From an uncultured Clostridium sp. (GTDB lineage: Bacteria; Bacillota; Clostridia; TANB77; CAG-508): a stretch of 64,000 bases of DNA. A model generated the notes under the pieces. That model ran no database searches and was not told the DNA's origin. It saw nothing but the letters and a program-made list of their open reading frames with translations. The stretch is taken from assembly GCA_947571115.1 (NCBI GenBank), contig CANOWW010000007.1:1-64000 (forward strand). Direction: 5' to 3'. Numbering within the stretch: position 1 is the stretch's first letter; every line of letters starts with the position of its first letter. Both the position numbers and the translations under genes were made by a program. Positions 7,903-15,474 of this stretch are shown here, one piece after another.

Positions 7903-8091
7903 ATGGATAGGAAATTAAAAATAATAATAGAGAATTGTCCTAAAAATCATAAATGTCCAGCTATAAGTGTTTGCCCAGTTGGAGCATTAAGTCAGAAAGA
8001 TTTTGAAGCACCTAAAATAGATTATGATAAATGCATAAAATGTGGCAAATGTTCAAACTTTTGTCCTAAAAGAGCATTAGTATTAGAATAA
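7903..8091 (+). CDS. Small 4Fe-4S ferredoxin (copy 2)
   Basis: 62 residues, differing from copy 1 at about nine positions, most of them conservative (V/I, K/R, D/E). All cysteines of the C-x5-C-x5-C-P and C-x2-C-x2-C-x3-C-P patterns are kept. The leader, including the junction motif, ribosome site and first codons, is essentially identical to that of copy 1, so the duplicated unit includes the motif. The start is ATG 7903; the longer frame from 7843 reads through the preceding stop region and has no ribosome site. Confidence 0.85.
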   Translation: MDRKLKIIIENCPKNHKCPAISVCPVGALSQKDFEAPKIDYDKCIKCGKCSNFCPKRALVLE

Positions 8092-8135
8092 AAAAATACA
8101 AAAATTAGTAATTTATTAATATAGAAAGAGAAAAA

Positions 8136-8549
8136 ATGAAAAATAAAACAAGTAACAAATATGATATATTAATGATTATATGGGGATTATTATTAGGCTT
8201 GATTGAGTTTTTATTTATAATTTCTGGATTTTTAGAAAAGATAAATATTTCATTTATAAAAGTACCGTATATCAAAAATTTATTAATGTTAGCAATTATT
8301 TCGCTATGCTTTAGAATAATAACTTATATAATTCAATTACCTTATAAACGAAAACTTGAAAGTAAAAATAAAATAATGAGAAATAGACATTTAGCATTGC
8401 TTTATAGCATAATAAGTATAACAACAATGTTTTTTATGCTGTGGAGTATAGAAATGAGTGGAGATCCAGAAGGTTCTTTGTTTTCGATAATATTTTTAAC
8501 AGCAGAATTTGTTTCAGTTCAAATTCCATTTTTATTACCAATTTTTTAA
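8136..8549 (+). CDS. Hypothetical membrane protein, four helices
   Basis: 137 residues with four hydrophobic helices (about 11-32, 46-68, 82-100 and 110-135). GAAAGAG lies close to the ATG. Family not recognised. The last co-directional gene of the cassette-like group before the LysR gene. Confidence 0.65.
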   Translation: MKNKTSNKYDILMIIWGLLLGLIEFLFIISGFLEKINISFIKVPYIKNLLMLAIISLCFRIITYIIQLPYKRKLESKNKIMRNRHLALLYSIISITTMFFMLWSIEMSGDPEGSLFSIIFLTAEFVSVQIPFLLPIF

Positions 8550-8560
8550 TCATGCATATT

Positions 8561-8577
8561 TACAAATTACAATTTTT
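8561..8577 (+). repeat. Junction motif copy 9
   Basis: TACAAATTACAATTTTT, 11 bases after the TAA of the membrane protein, at the right edge of the dense motif group. Confidence 0.55.
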
Positions 8578-8613
8578 AAAACAGATGAAATAAGATGATT
8601 CGTTTGAACCATC

Positions 8614-9504
8614 TTATTTTTGTATATTAATTTCGTTTTGTAATTCATCTAAAAATTTTTGAGTAGCTTTAGAAAAAACTTGATATTTTTTCCATACCAT
8701 TACTAAATTAGCTTTTAGATTAGGTATAATTGGTTTAAAGCATAAATTGCTATCATCAGTTAAATTAATTAATTTATCAAGAGTTACAGCATATCCAAAG
8801 CCTTCTTCTACATATAAAGAAGCATTATAAATTAAATTATATGTTGCTACGACATTTAGCTTTTCAGTATTATCTCCAAACCAAATAGAAAATTCATTAT
8901 TAGCAAGTGCTTGTCTTGAACAAAGTAATGGAATATTTAAAAGATCGTTAGGTTTTATATAGTCTTTTTTTGCCAAATCACTATCTTTTCTCATTAAAAC
9001 TCCCCAAGTATCATAAACAGGCAATTTAACATATCCATATTTTTTTATATCAGTTGGCTCGATTAAAACACCAAAATCAATAAGACCTTTGTCTAATTTT
9101 TCAATAACATCTTCGCTATTTCCACTAAAAAGATGATAATGAATGTTAGGATATTTCTTTTGTAATTGACTGCCTAGTTTTGCAATAATTCTCATACCTT
9201 CCGTTTCTCCAGCACCTATATAAATATCTCCAGAGATAACTTCATTATCCAAGTTTTTTAATTCTGCTTGTGTTTTTTCTAGCAAATCGACAATTTCCCC
9301 AGCTCTTTTACGAAGTAATATGCCATCTTCTGTAAGTGTTATTTTCCTTTTTCCTCTAATAAATAATTTTTTACCAAGTTCATCTTCTAATTCCATAAGT
9401 TGTTTTGAAAGAGTAGGTTGTGTTATGTGCAAACTTTCAGCAGCAGCAGTTATATTTTCTTCTCTGCTAACAGCCAAAAAATATTTCAATAATCTAATTT
9501 CCAT
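8614..9504 (-). CDS. LysR-family transcriptional regulator
   Basis: 296 residues: winged helix-turn-helix at about 1-60 (MEIRLLKYFLAVSREENITAAAESLHITQPTLSKQLMELEDELG) and a periplasmic-binding-like effector domain at 85-290. GGAGGATCTTAT fixes the ATG at 9504; the frame is open further up but without a second ribosome site. It is divergent from the aldo-keto reductase/flavodoxin operon, and the gap holds a TTTATCAT-N11-ATGATAAA dyad, the classic LysR-box geometry. It is very likely the operon regulator; the effector is unknown but probably redox related. Confidence 0.92.
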   Translation of the reverse strand: MEIRLLKYFLAVSREENITAAAESLHITQPTLSKQLMELEDELGKKLFIRGKRKITLTEDGILLRKRAGEIVDLLEKTQAELKNLDNEVISGDIYIGAGETEGMRIIAKLGSQLQKKYPNIHYHLFSGNSEDVIEKLDKGLIDFGVLIEPTDIKKYGYVKLPVYDTWGVLMRKDSDLAKKDYIKPNDLLNIPLLCSRQALANNEFSIWFGDNTEKLNVVATYNLIYNASLYVEEGFGYAVTLDKLINLTDDSNLCFKPIIPNLKANLVMVWKKYQVFSKATQKFLDELQNEINIQK

Positions 9505-9540
9505 ATAAGATCCTCCTATTACTTGCATATTATAACATTT

Positions 9541-9567
9541 TTTATCATTCTTGTAAACTATGATAAA
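9541..9567 (+). promoter_or_regulatory. LysR-type operator
   Basis: TTTATCAT and ATGATAAA separated by 11 bases: a perfect 8-bp dyad with the T-N11-A core of LysR boxes, between the divergent regulator and operon. Confidence 0.8.
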
Positions 9568-9583
9568 CCATTCAAAATAAGTA

Positions 9584-9613
9584 TTGGCTATTTTCTAAAA
9601 GTCAGTATATAAT
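9584..9613 (+). promoter_or_regulatory. Promoter of the reductase operon
   Basis: TTGGCT (9584-9589), 18 bases, TATAAT (9608-9613). The weak -35 just downstream of the LysR dyad fits activator-dependent transcription. Confidence 0.7.
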
Positions 9614-9659
9614 AAAATTGAAAAAGATAAAATATGAATCTGAAAGGAGAAAATAAAAT

Positions 9660-9893
9660 ATGATAGGAGATCAAGACAGAAAAGAAACACTAATTCAAAA
9701 TTTGCAAGATGCTGGGTGTAATCAAAAAATAATAGATGAATTTTTGGATTTACTAGATAAAAAGCAAACAGATAAAATCTTCATTTTACTTTCAAAATAT
9801 AGAAGTTCATTATTAGAATCATTACACAAAAATCAAAAGGAAATAGACATTTTAGATTATTTAATTGTTGACTTAAAAAAGAAGAACTTTTAA
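9660..9893 (+). CDS. Small helical protein, first gene of the LysR operon
   Basis: 77 residues, all helical: ETLIQNLQDAGCNQKIIDEFLDLL then KYRSSLLESLHKNQKEIDILDYLIVDLKKK. Proteins of this type sit next to LysR regulators and flavodoxin or aldo-keto reductase genes in many Clostridia, and the second half looks like a dimerising coiled coil. AAAGGAG precedes the ATG. No established function; a regulatory or scaffold role is a guess. Confidence 0.7.
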   Translation: MIGDQDRKETLIQNLQDAGCNQKIIDEFLDLLDKKQTDKIFILLSKYRSSLLESLHKNQKEIDILDYLIVDLKKKNF

Positions 9894-9921
9894 TTAAACT
9901 AATATTTTTTAGGAGGAAGAT

Positions 9922-10947
9922 ATGAATAAGAAAATATTAATTTTTACAATAGTTGCTATCATTGTAATATTGATAATTATAGGGATTATATATATAAATT
10001 TAAAAACAAAAACGAGAGAGGAGAAAGATTTAGGAATGAACACAAATAGTATTAATCAAGAAAATAGTAATATAGAAAATACAGTAGGAAACTCAATAGA
10101 AACAGACAATAATAATACAACAAATGAAATTGCAAACTTCAATTTTGAAACCAAAACAGTAAAATTAAATAGTGGATATGAAATGCCACTAAATGGAATA
10201 GGAACATACAGTTTAACAGGAAATACTTGCTATGATGCTATAACGGGTGCCTTAAACTCTGGAGTTAGACTTATAGATACAGCATATATGTATAGTAACG
10301 AGGAAGAAATAGGAAAAGCAATTAAAGATTCTAATGTTCCTAGAGAAGAAATCTTTATTATTACTAAATTATATCCAAATCAATTTGACGATCCAGAAAG
10401 TGCTATCGAAATGGCTTTTGAGAAATTAAATGTTGATTATATTGATATGATGTTATTACACCATCCTGGAACAAATGATGTAAAAGCCTACAAAGCAATG
10501 GAGGAATATGTTAAAAAGGGCAAGATTCGTTCTATTGGGTTATCTAATTGGTATGTAAAAGAATTGGAAGAATTTTTACCACAAATTAATATAATGCCAA
10601 GTTTAGTACAAAATGAAATACATCCATATTACCAAGAAAATGATGTAATACCATATATTCAACGTAAAGGAATAGTTGTTCAAGGTTGGTATCCATTTGG
10701 TGGTAGAGGACATACAAAGGAACTTTTAAATGATAGTACAATAGTAGAAATAGCAAATAACCATAATGTAACAGCAGCACAAGTTATATTAAGGTGGAAT
10801 TTACAAAAAGGTGTTGTTGTAATACCTGGTTCTAGTAATCCAGATCATATAAAAGAAAACACAGAAATATATCATTTTGAACTAACTGATGAAGAAATGG
10901 AAAAAATGAATAGCTTAAATCGTGATGAAAAACATGACTGGTATTAA
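9922..10947 (+). CDS. Membrane-anchored aldo-keto reductase
   Basis: 341 residues. Residues 1-28 are a lysine-led hydrophobic helix, followed by an Asn/Thr-rich linker of about 45 residues, then a complete aldo-keto reductase barrel. The tetrad can be read: Asp in RLIDTAYMY, Tyr in the same motif, Lys in IITKLYP, His in LLHHPG; the NADPH end is IPGSSNPDHIKEN. The catalytic domain is therefore on a membrane tether; by the positive-inside rule it may face outward, although lysines flank both sides of the helix. GGAGGAAG precedes the ATG. Such a tether is unusual for this cytoplasmic family. Confidence 0.88.
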   Translation: MNKKILIFTIVAIIVILIIIGIIYINLKTKTREEKDLGMNTNSINQENSNIENTVGNSIETDNNNTTNEIANFNFETKTVKLNSGYEMPLNGIGTYSLTGNTCYDAITGALNSGVRLIDTAYMYSNEEEIGKAIKDSNVPREEIFIITKLYPNQFDDPESAIEMAFEKLNVDYIDMMLLHHPGTNDVKAYKAMEEYVKKGKIRSIGLSNWYVKELEEFLPQINIMPSLVQNEIHPYYQENDVIPYIQRKGIVVQGWYPFGGRGHTKELLNDSTIVEIANNHNVTAAQVILRWNLQKGVVVIPGSSNPDHIKENTEIYHFELTDEEMEKMNSLNRDEKHDWY

Positions 10948-10972
10948 AATAAATAGGAAAGGATAATTTAAG

Positions 10973-11710
10973 ATGGATAAAAAATTGATAATTGGAATTA
11001 TAGTATTAATTTTAATAGTAATAGCAGGAGGCATATTTGTAGTGGCTAATATGAATAACAAAACACCAAAAGATGCAGAGAAATTAGAACAGGACATTTC
11101 TAATTCAAATGTTAATGTAAATAATAAACAAGAAAATCAAAACAAAGAAAATACAAATTCACAAACTGAAAAAGAACAAATAACGATTCCTACTACAAAT
11201 GAACCAAATACTCAAAATACAAACACAAATACTTCTAAAAAAACATTAGTAATATATTATTCAAGAAGTGGTAACACAAAACAAATTGCTGATTATATTG
11301 GAGAAAGAACTGGTGGAGATGTAGTAAGATTAGAAACAGTAAGAACATATCCAAGTAATTATGATGAAATGCTAGATACAGCCAAAGAAGAACAAAGAAA
11401 TGGAGGCAGACCAGAATTAAAGAACAAAAATATTAATATAGAAGATTATGACACAATATTTTTAGGCTATCCAATTTGGTGGGGAGAAATAGCAACTCCA
11501 GTTTATACATTTTTAGATGAGTATGATTTATCAGCAAAGAAAATTGCTCCTTTTGTAACATCAGGGAGTTCTGGATTATCAGGAACAACTAGTGATATAA
11601 AAAGAGAAGAATCAGGAGCAGAAGTATTAGAAGCAATGTCTATAACATCATCTACTTTAAGTAATTATAAGTCATTAACAGATAATTGGTTATATAAATT
11701 AGGATTTTAG
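10973..11710 (+). CDS. Membrane-anchored flavodoxin
   Basis: 245 residues. N-terminal hydrophobic helix (about 4-26), an Asn/Gln/Thr-rich linker to residue 86, then a flavodoxin fold beginning TLVIYYSRSGNTKQIADYI, in which S-R-S-G-N-T is the FMN phosphate loop. LGYPIWWGEIATPVYTFL and FVTSGSSGLSGT are the other FMN contacts of the Flavodoxin_4 type. It has the same anchor-linker-enzyme design as the preceding reductase, so the two probably work on the same face of the membrane as an electron-transfer pair. Confidence 0.9.
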   Translation: MDKKLIIGIIVLILIVIAGGIFVVANMNNKTPKDAEKLEQDISNSNVNVNNKQENQNKENTNSQTEKEQITIPTTNEPNTQNTNTNTSKKTLVIYYSRSGNTKQIADYIGERTGGDVVRLETVRTYPSNYDEMLDTAKEEQRNGGRPELKNKNINIEDYDTIFLGYPIWWGEIATPVYTFLDEYDLSAKKIAPFVTSGSSGLSGTTSDIKREESGAEVLEAMSITSSTLSNYKSLTDNWLYKLGF

Positions 11711-11721
11711 GAGGTATAAAA

Positions 11722-12300
11722 ATGAAAGTATTAGCAATAAATGGTAGCAGTAGAAAAAATGGAAATACTGCTATTGCATTAAATACTGTGCTTGAAGAAT
11801 TAGAAAAACAAGGAATAGAAACAGAAATGATACAATTAGCAGGTATAATGATAAATCCATGTAAGGCTTGTTTTACTTGTGGTGGAAAAAATAATTGTTC
11901 ATTTAACAATGATATGTTTGCAGAAATATTTGAAAAAATGATTGAAGCAGATGGAATTATTTTAGGAAGTCCAGTATATTCAGCAGATGTATCATCTAAT
12001 ATGAAAGCACTTATTGATAGAGCAGCAGTAGTGGCTGATATGAATCCAGAAATATTGAAACACAAAATAGGTGCATCAGTTGTAGCTTGTAGGAGAGGTG
12101 GAGCATTAAATGCGATTGATACATTAAATCATTTCTTCTTAAATCACGAAATATTTGTAGTAGGCTCAACATATTGGAATATGGTATATGGGCAAATGCC
12201 TGGAGATGTGAAAAATGATGAAGAAGGAATGGCAAATATGAAAAATTTAGGCGAAAATATGGCTTACTTACTAAAAGAACTGCATAAGGAGGAAAAATAA
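11722..12300 (+). CDS. NAD(P)H-dependent FMN reductase family (flavodoxin-like, iron-sulfur type)
   Basis: 192 residues. VLAINGSSRKNGNTAIAL is the FMN-binding loop; CKACFTCGGKNNC is a C-x2-C-x2-C-x5-C cluster typical of the iron-sulfur flavoprotein branch (Isf-like); LGSPVYSADVSSNMKALIDR is the second FMN motif. It is soluble, unlike the two genes before it. The gap from the flavodoxin is 11 bases, with GGAGG. Likely to feed electrons from NAD(P)H or ferredoxin into the operon's redox chain. Confidence 0.88.
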   Translation: MKVLAINGSSRKNGNTAIALNTVLEELEKQGIETEMIQLAGIMINPCKACFTCGGKNNCSFNNDMFAEIFEKMIEADGIILGSPVYSADVSSNMKALIDRAAVVADMNPEILKHKIGASVVACRRGGALNAIDTLNHFFLNHEIFVVGSTYWNMVYGQMPGDVKNDEEGMANMKNLGENMAYLLKELHKEEK

Positions 12301-12301
12301 A

Positions 12302-12610
12302 ATGGTAAAACATATTTTTATAGCACCAATAAAAGATAATGTAACAGAAGAAGATATAAATAAAAGAATAATAGAAATGAAAAAACTAAAAAATCAAGTA
12401 CCAGAATTAGAAAGTCTTATAGTAGAAAAAGCAACAGGATGGTTTGGAGTTGTCAATTCAGTTGTATTGGTTGCAGAATTAAAGAACCAAAATGACTGGG
12501 AAATATTTGTTAATAATAAATATCATAAAGAATTAGGAAAAACAGATGATAAATATTTTAAAGTAGAAGAATTTGTATGCCTTCAAATAGAAGATACAAC
12601 AAAAATATAA
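12302..12610 (+). CDS. Stress-responsive alpha/beta-barrel (Dabb) protein
   Basis: 102 residues with the dimeric alpha/beta-barrel pattern of the Dabb family: a strand ending in a His (VKHIFIAPIKD), a helix (EEDINKRIIEMKKLKNQVPELESL), a central strand (VVNSVVLVAELKN), and HKELGK plus a C-terminal strand. It starts one base after the stop of the flavoprotein gene, behind AAGGAGG, so it is translationally coupled. Family members include small-molecule oxygenases and cyclases as well as proteins of unknown role. Confidence 0.75.
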   Translation: MVKHIFIAPIKDNVTEEDINKRIIEMKKLKNQVPELESLIVEKATGWFGVVNSVVLVAELKNQNDWEIFVNNKYHKELGKTDDKYFKVEEFVCLQIEDTTKI

Positions 12611-12627
12611 AATTAGGAGGAATTGTT

Positions 12628-13578
12628 ATGAATACAGAAAAAAAATTACCAAAAATAGCACTAGGAGCTTGGGCTTGGGGAACAGGATCAGCAGGAGGAG
12701 ATCAAGTATTTGGTTTAAATTTAGGAGTTAAAGATTTAAGACCTGTTTTTGAAGAAGCAATGAAAAATAAGTTAAACTTATGGGATACAGCAGCAGTATA
12801 TGGGATGGGAACATCAGAAACTATATTAGGAGAATTTGTAAAAAGTATAAATAGAGAAGATATTATAATTTCAACTAAATTCACACCTCAAATTGCGAGT
12901 GATTCTGAAAATGCAGTAGAAGAAATGTTAGAAGGAAGTTTTAAAAGATTAAATACAGATTATATAGATATTTACTGGATTCATAATCCAGCAGATGTTG
13001 AAAAATGGACACCTAAAGTAATTTCACTTGCTAAAAGTGATAAGATAAAAACCATAGGAGTTTCAAATCATAATTTAAAAGAATTGAAGTTAGCAAATAG
13101 CATTTTGAATAAAGAAGGCTTAAAAGTGTCTGCTGTTCAAAATCATTATAGCTTATTGAATAGAAGTTCAGAGAAAGCTGGAATATTAGAATATTGTAAG
13201 GAAAATGATATTACATTTTATTCATATATGGTATTAGAACAAGGAGCATTATCTGGAAATTACGATAGTAAACACTTATTCCCAGAAGGTAATGATCGTG
13301 CAAAATCATATAATCCAATTTTTACTAAATTAGATGAATTAATAAATAAAATGAGAGAAATAGCAAGTAATCATAATGCAACTGTTGCTCAAATCGCAAC
13401 TGCTTGGGCAATAGGAAAAGATACAGTTCCAATTTTAGGAGTAACAAAAGTGAAATATGTAACAGATGCAGCTGCAGCAATGAATATCAAATTATCTAAT
13501 GAAGAAATTAAAGTAATGGAAAATCTTGCTGATAAAGCAGAAGTATCAACAATAAGAGAATGGGAAAAAGAAATGTAA
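12628..13578 (+). CDS. Aldo-keto reductase, cytoplasmic
   Basis: 316 residues, second aldo-keto reductase of the operon but without the membrane anchor and of a different subfamily (PdxI/YajO-like): PKIALGAWAWGTG, LWDTAAVYGMGTSETILGEF (Asp and Tyr), IISTKFTP (Lys), DIYWIHNP (His). GGAGGAATTGTT places the ATG at 12,628; the longer frame from 12,577 overlaps the upstream gene and has no ribosome site. NADPH-dependent carbonyl reduction is the expected reaction. Confidence 0.88.
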   Translation: MNTEKKLPKIALGAWAWGTGSAGGDQVFGLNLGVKDLRPVFEEAMKNKLNLWDTAAVYGMGTSETILGEFVKSINREDIIISTKFTPQIASDSENAVEEMLEGSFKRLNTDYIDIYWIHNPADVEKWTPKVISLAKSDKIKTIGVSNHNLKELKLANSILNKEGLKVSAVQNHYSLLNRSSEKAGILEYCKENDITFYSYMVLEQGALSGNYDSKHLFPEGNDRAKSYNPIFTKLDELINKMREIASNHNATVAQIATAWAIGKDTVPILGVTKVKYVTDAAAAMNIKLSNEEIKVMENLADKAEVSTIREWEKEM

Positions 13579-13601
13579 ATTATAAAAGAGAGGTTAGTAA
13601 A

Positions 13602-14591
13602 ATGAGTGAAAATTTAAAATTAGTAGAAGAATGGGATAAAACATTCCCAAAAAGTGAAAAGGTAAATCATAGTAAAGTAACATTTCATAACAGATATGGA
13701 ATGACATTAGTAGCAGATATGTATGTACCTAAAAATGCAGAAGGAAAACTACCAGCAATAGCAGTATGTGGACCTTTTGGAGCAGTAAAAGAACAAGCAA
13801 GTGGATTATATGCTATGAATATGGCTGAAAGAGGCTTTTTAACAATAGCTTTTGATCCATCATTTACAGGAGAAAGTTCAGGAACACCTAGATATATGGC
13901 AAGTCCTGACATTAACACAGAAGATTTCCAAGCAGCAGTAGATTTTTTGTCAGTTCAAGAAAATGTTGATAGCGAAAAAATAGGAATTATAGGAATTTGT
14001 GGATGGGGTGGAATGGCTCTAAATGTAGCAGCTCTTGATACAAGAATAAAAGCGACAGTTGCTTCTACAATGTATGATATGACTAGAGTAAATGCAAATG
14101 GATATTTTGATGAGGGAGATAATGAAGAAACAAGATATAACAATAAAGTAGCTTTAAATGCACAAAGAATTACAGATTATAAAAATGGAAGTTACGAATT
14201 AGGAGGAGGTTGTTTAGAACTTCCTGTACCAGAAGGGCTACCTTTCTATGTTAAAGATTATAGCGAATATTATAAAGGAAGAGCATATCATTCAAGAAGT
14301 TTAAATTCAAATGGGGGCTGGAACAAAATTGGATGTATGTCATTTATAAATCAACCGATATTAAAATATAGCAATGAAATTCGTTCAGCTGTATTAGTTA
14401 TACATGGAGAAAAAGCTCATTCTTGCTATTTTAGTAAAGATGCTTATAAAGATATGACTACAAATAGCAAATATACAGATAACAAAGAATTAATGATAAT
14501 TCCAAATGCTGTTCATACAGATTTATATGATAATATGAATGTGATACCATTTGATAAAATAGAAAAATTCTTTAATGAAAATCTAAAATAG
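13602..14591 (+). CDS. Alpha/beta hydrolase with Cys nucleophile elbow (YcjY/dienelactone hydrolase-like)
   Basis: 329 residues. The cap-less hydrolase core is visible: AIAVCGPFGAVKEQASGLYAMNMAERG, AFDPSFTGESSG, and the elbow G-I-C-G-W-G-G where the usual Ser is Cys, as in dienelactone hydrolases. The acid and base would lie in AVLVIHGEKAHS and NAVHTDLYD. The start is ATG 13,602 behind GAGAGG; the longer frame overlaps the reductase. It is the last gene of the LysR operon and is often found beside aldo-keto reductases in anaerobes. Confidence 0.85.
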   Translation: MSENLKLVEEWDKTFPKSEKVNHSKVTFHNRYGMTLVADMYVPKNAEGKLPAIAVCGPFGAVKEQASGLYAMNMAERGFLTIAFDPSFTGESSGTPRYMASPDINTEDFQAAVDFLSVQENVDSEKIGIIGICGWGGMALNVAALDTRIKATVASTMYDMTRVNANGYFDEGDNEETRYNNKVALNAQRITDYKNGSYELGGGCLELPVPEGLPFYVKDYSEYYKGRAYHSRSLNSNGGWNKIGCMSFINQPILKYSNEIRSAVLVIHGEKAHSCYFSKDAYKDMTTNSKYTDNKELMIIPNAVHTDLYDNMNVIPFDKIEKFFNENLK

Positions 14592-14603
14592 TATAAAAAT
14601 TAA

Positions 14604-14634
14604 GGCAGGTGATTCGTTGAAATTACCTGCCATT
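14604..14634 (+). terminator. Hairpin closing the LysR operon
   Basis: GGCAGGT / ACCTGCC (14,604-14,610 and 14,625-14,631) with a 14-base loop and a weak T tail. Confidence 0.6.
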
Positions 14635-14651
14635 TATGTTATAATCATCTT

Positions 14652-14666
14652 GAGAAATTACAATTT
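14652..14666 (+). repeat. Junction motif copy 10 (isolated)
   Basis: GAGAAATTACAATTT, followed by ATCGTAGA as after copy 5. It no longer precedes a + strand gene; it may mark the remnant of a lost unit. Confidence 0.4.
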
Positions 14667-14700
14667 ATCGTAGAAATGCTTTTTTACAAAGATATAGAGA

Positions 14701-14734
14701 AAAATGCCAATACATTAACTTGTATCGGCATTTT
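14701..14734. terminator. Bidirectional terminator
   Basis: AAAATGCCAATAC pairs with GTATCGGCATTTT (one mismatch); A-run on the left and T-run on the right. It serves the XRE gene on the minus strand and + strand transcription. Confidence 0.75.
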
Positions 14735-14993
14735 ATTCTAATTCTTTATAAAATTCTTTAAACAATTTATCTGTAGAAATATTAAATATCTTCGCAAATC
14801 CACCTAATTCGTAATCTTTAATAATCCTACGGTTATTTTCTATTAAATGAATGGATTGAGCAGGAAGATCAATACCTAAAAGTTGAAACTTATTAGATAA
14901 TTGTGCCATTGATAAATCATTTTTTAATCGATATTCTTTTAAAACATTTCCGAAAACATTAAGTTTTCCATTATACTTTGATGTTGTTCCCAT
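14733..14993 (-). CDS. XRE-family helix-turn-helix regulator
   Basis: 86 residues. The helix-turn-helix spans about residues 12-65: VLKEYRLKNDLSMAQLSNKFQLLGIDLPAQSIHLIENNRRIIKDYELGGFAKIF. The G-I-D-L insert between the two core helices is the form seen in regulators of mobile elements. A minus-strand promoter TTGATA/TATAAA lies upstream, sharing its -35 palindrome with a + strand promoter. Confidence 0.85.
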   Translation of the reverse strand: MGTTSKYNGKLNVFGNVLKEYRLKNDLSMAQLSNKFQLLGIDLPAQSIHLIENNRRIIKDYELGGFAKIFNISTDKLFKEFYKELE

Positions 14994-15051
14994 TACATTA
15001 TTTCTCCAAAATAAAATTATTTAATATTTTAAATTTTATATCAATTTTTGC

Positions 15052-15080
15052 TTGATTTTATCAAACCAGTACGATATAAT
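15052..15080 (+). promoter_or_regulatory. Back-to-back promoters sharing the palindrome TTGATTTTATCAA
   Basis: On the + strand TTGATT (15,052-15,057), 17 bases, TATAAT (15,075-15,080). On the minus strand the other half of the palindrome, TTGATA, serves as -35 for the XRE gene at 14,733. The + promoter runs into the 3' end of the opposite gene at 15,104 with no + gene beyond it. Confidence 0.65.
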
Positions 15081-15103
15081 ATGGAAATAAAAGATAGTAG
15101 ATT

Positions 15104-15352
15104 TTAATTATCTTCTATATTACCAATATCAAATAATTTGTCATTATAAAACTCTGATAATGTAATGCCAAAAGCTACTGAAATAAAAAAGATTGTTTCG
15201 GTTGAAGGATTTTTAGTTTCTCCAGAAAGTATTGCGCGAACAACGGATTCGTTTAGACCAGCTCTTGTTGCTAATTGATGATAGTTTTCTATTTGAGTAC
15301 TTTGATTTATTAAATTTTTGATTCTTTGTACAATGGCTTGAGATAATGTCAT
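15104..15352 (-). CDS. XRE-family helix-turn-helix regulator
   Basis: 82 residues: AIVQRIKNLINQSTQIENYHQLATRAGLNESVVRAILSGETKNPSTETIFFISVAFGITLSEFY is a standard Cro/C1 helix-turn-helix of the small free-standing type, with a short acidic tail (DIGNIEDN). AGGAGGATAGCAATAA precedes the ATG. It is oriented like the XRE gene at 14,733 but separated by a promoter region. Confidence 0.85.
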   Translation of the reverse strand: MTLSQAIVQRIKNLINQSTQIENYHQLATRAGLNESVVRAILSGETKNPSTETIFFISVAFGITLSEFYNDKLFDIGNIEDN

Positions 15353-15419
15353 TTATTGCTATCCTCCTATTTTTAGTAATTCTATTATTTAAAGGATAGC
15401 AAATTTTTATACATAAAAA

Positions 15420-15435
15420 CCGCATTTTAATGCGG
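15420..15435. promoter_or_regulatory. Perfect 16-bp hairpin in the divergent gap
   Basis: CCGCATT-TT-AATGCGG between the XRE gene on the left and the zinc-ribbon gene on the right. It could be an operator for the XRE protein or a short terminator. Confidence 0.45.
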
Positions 15436-15474
15436 TAAAATGAAGATAGTGAAGTTTGAAAAGGAGGTGAAAAT

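Noticed and set aside
1..8600. A classical integron cassette array
   Set aside because: No tyrosine integrase of the IntI type, no R'/R'' (GTTRRRY) pairs and no 57-140 bp attC fold can be seen; the motif is kept as an unexplained junction only.
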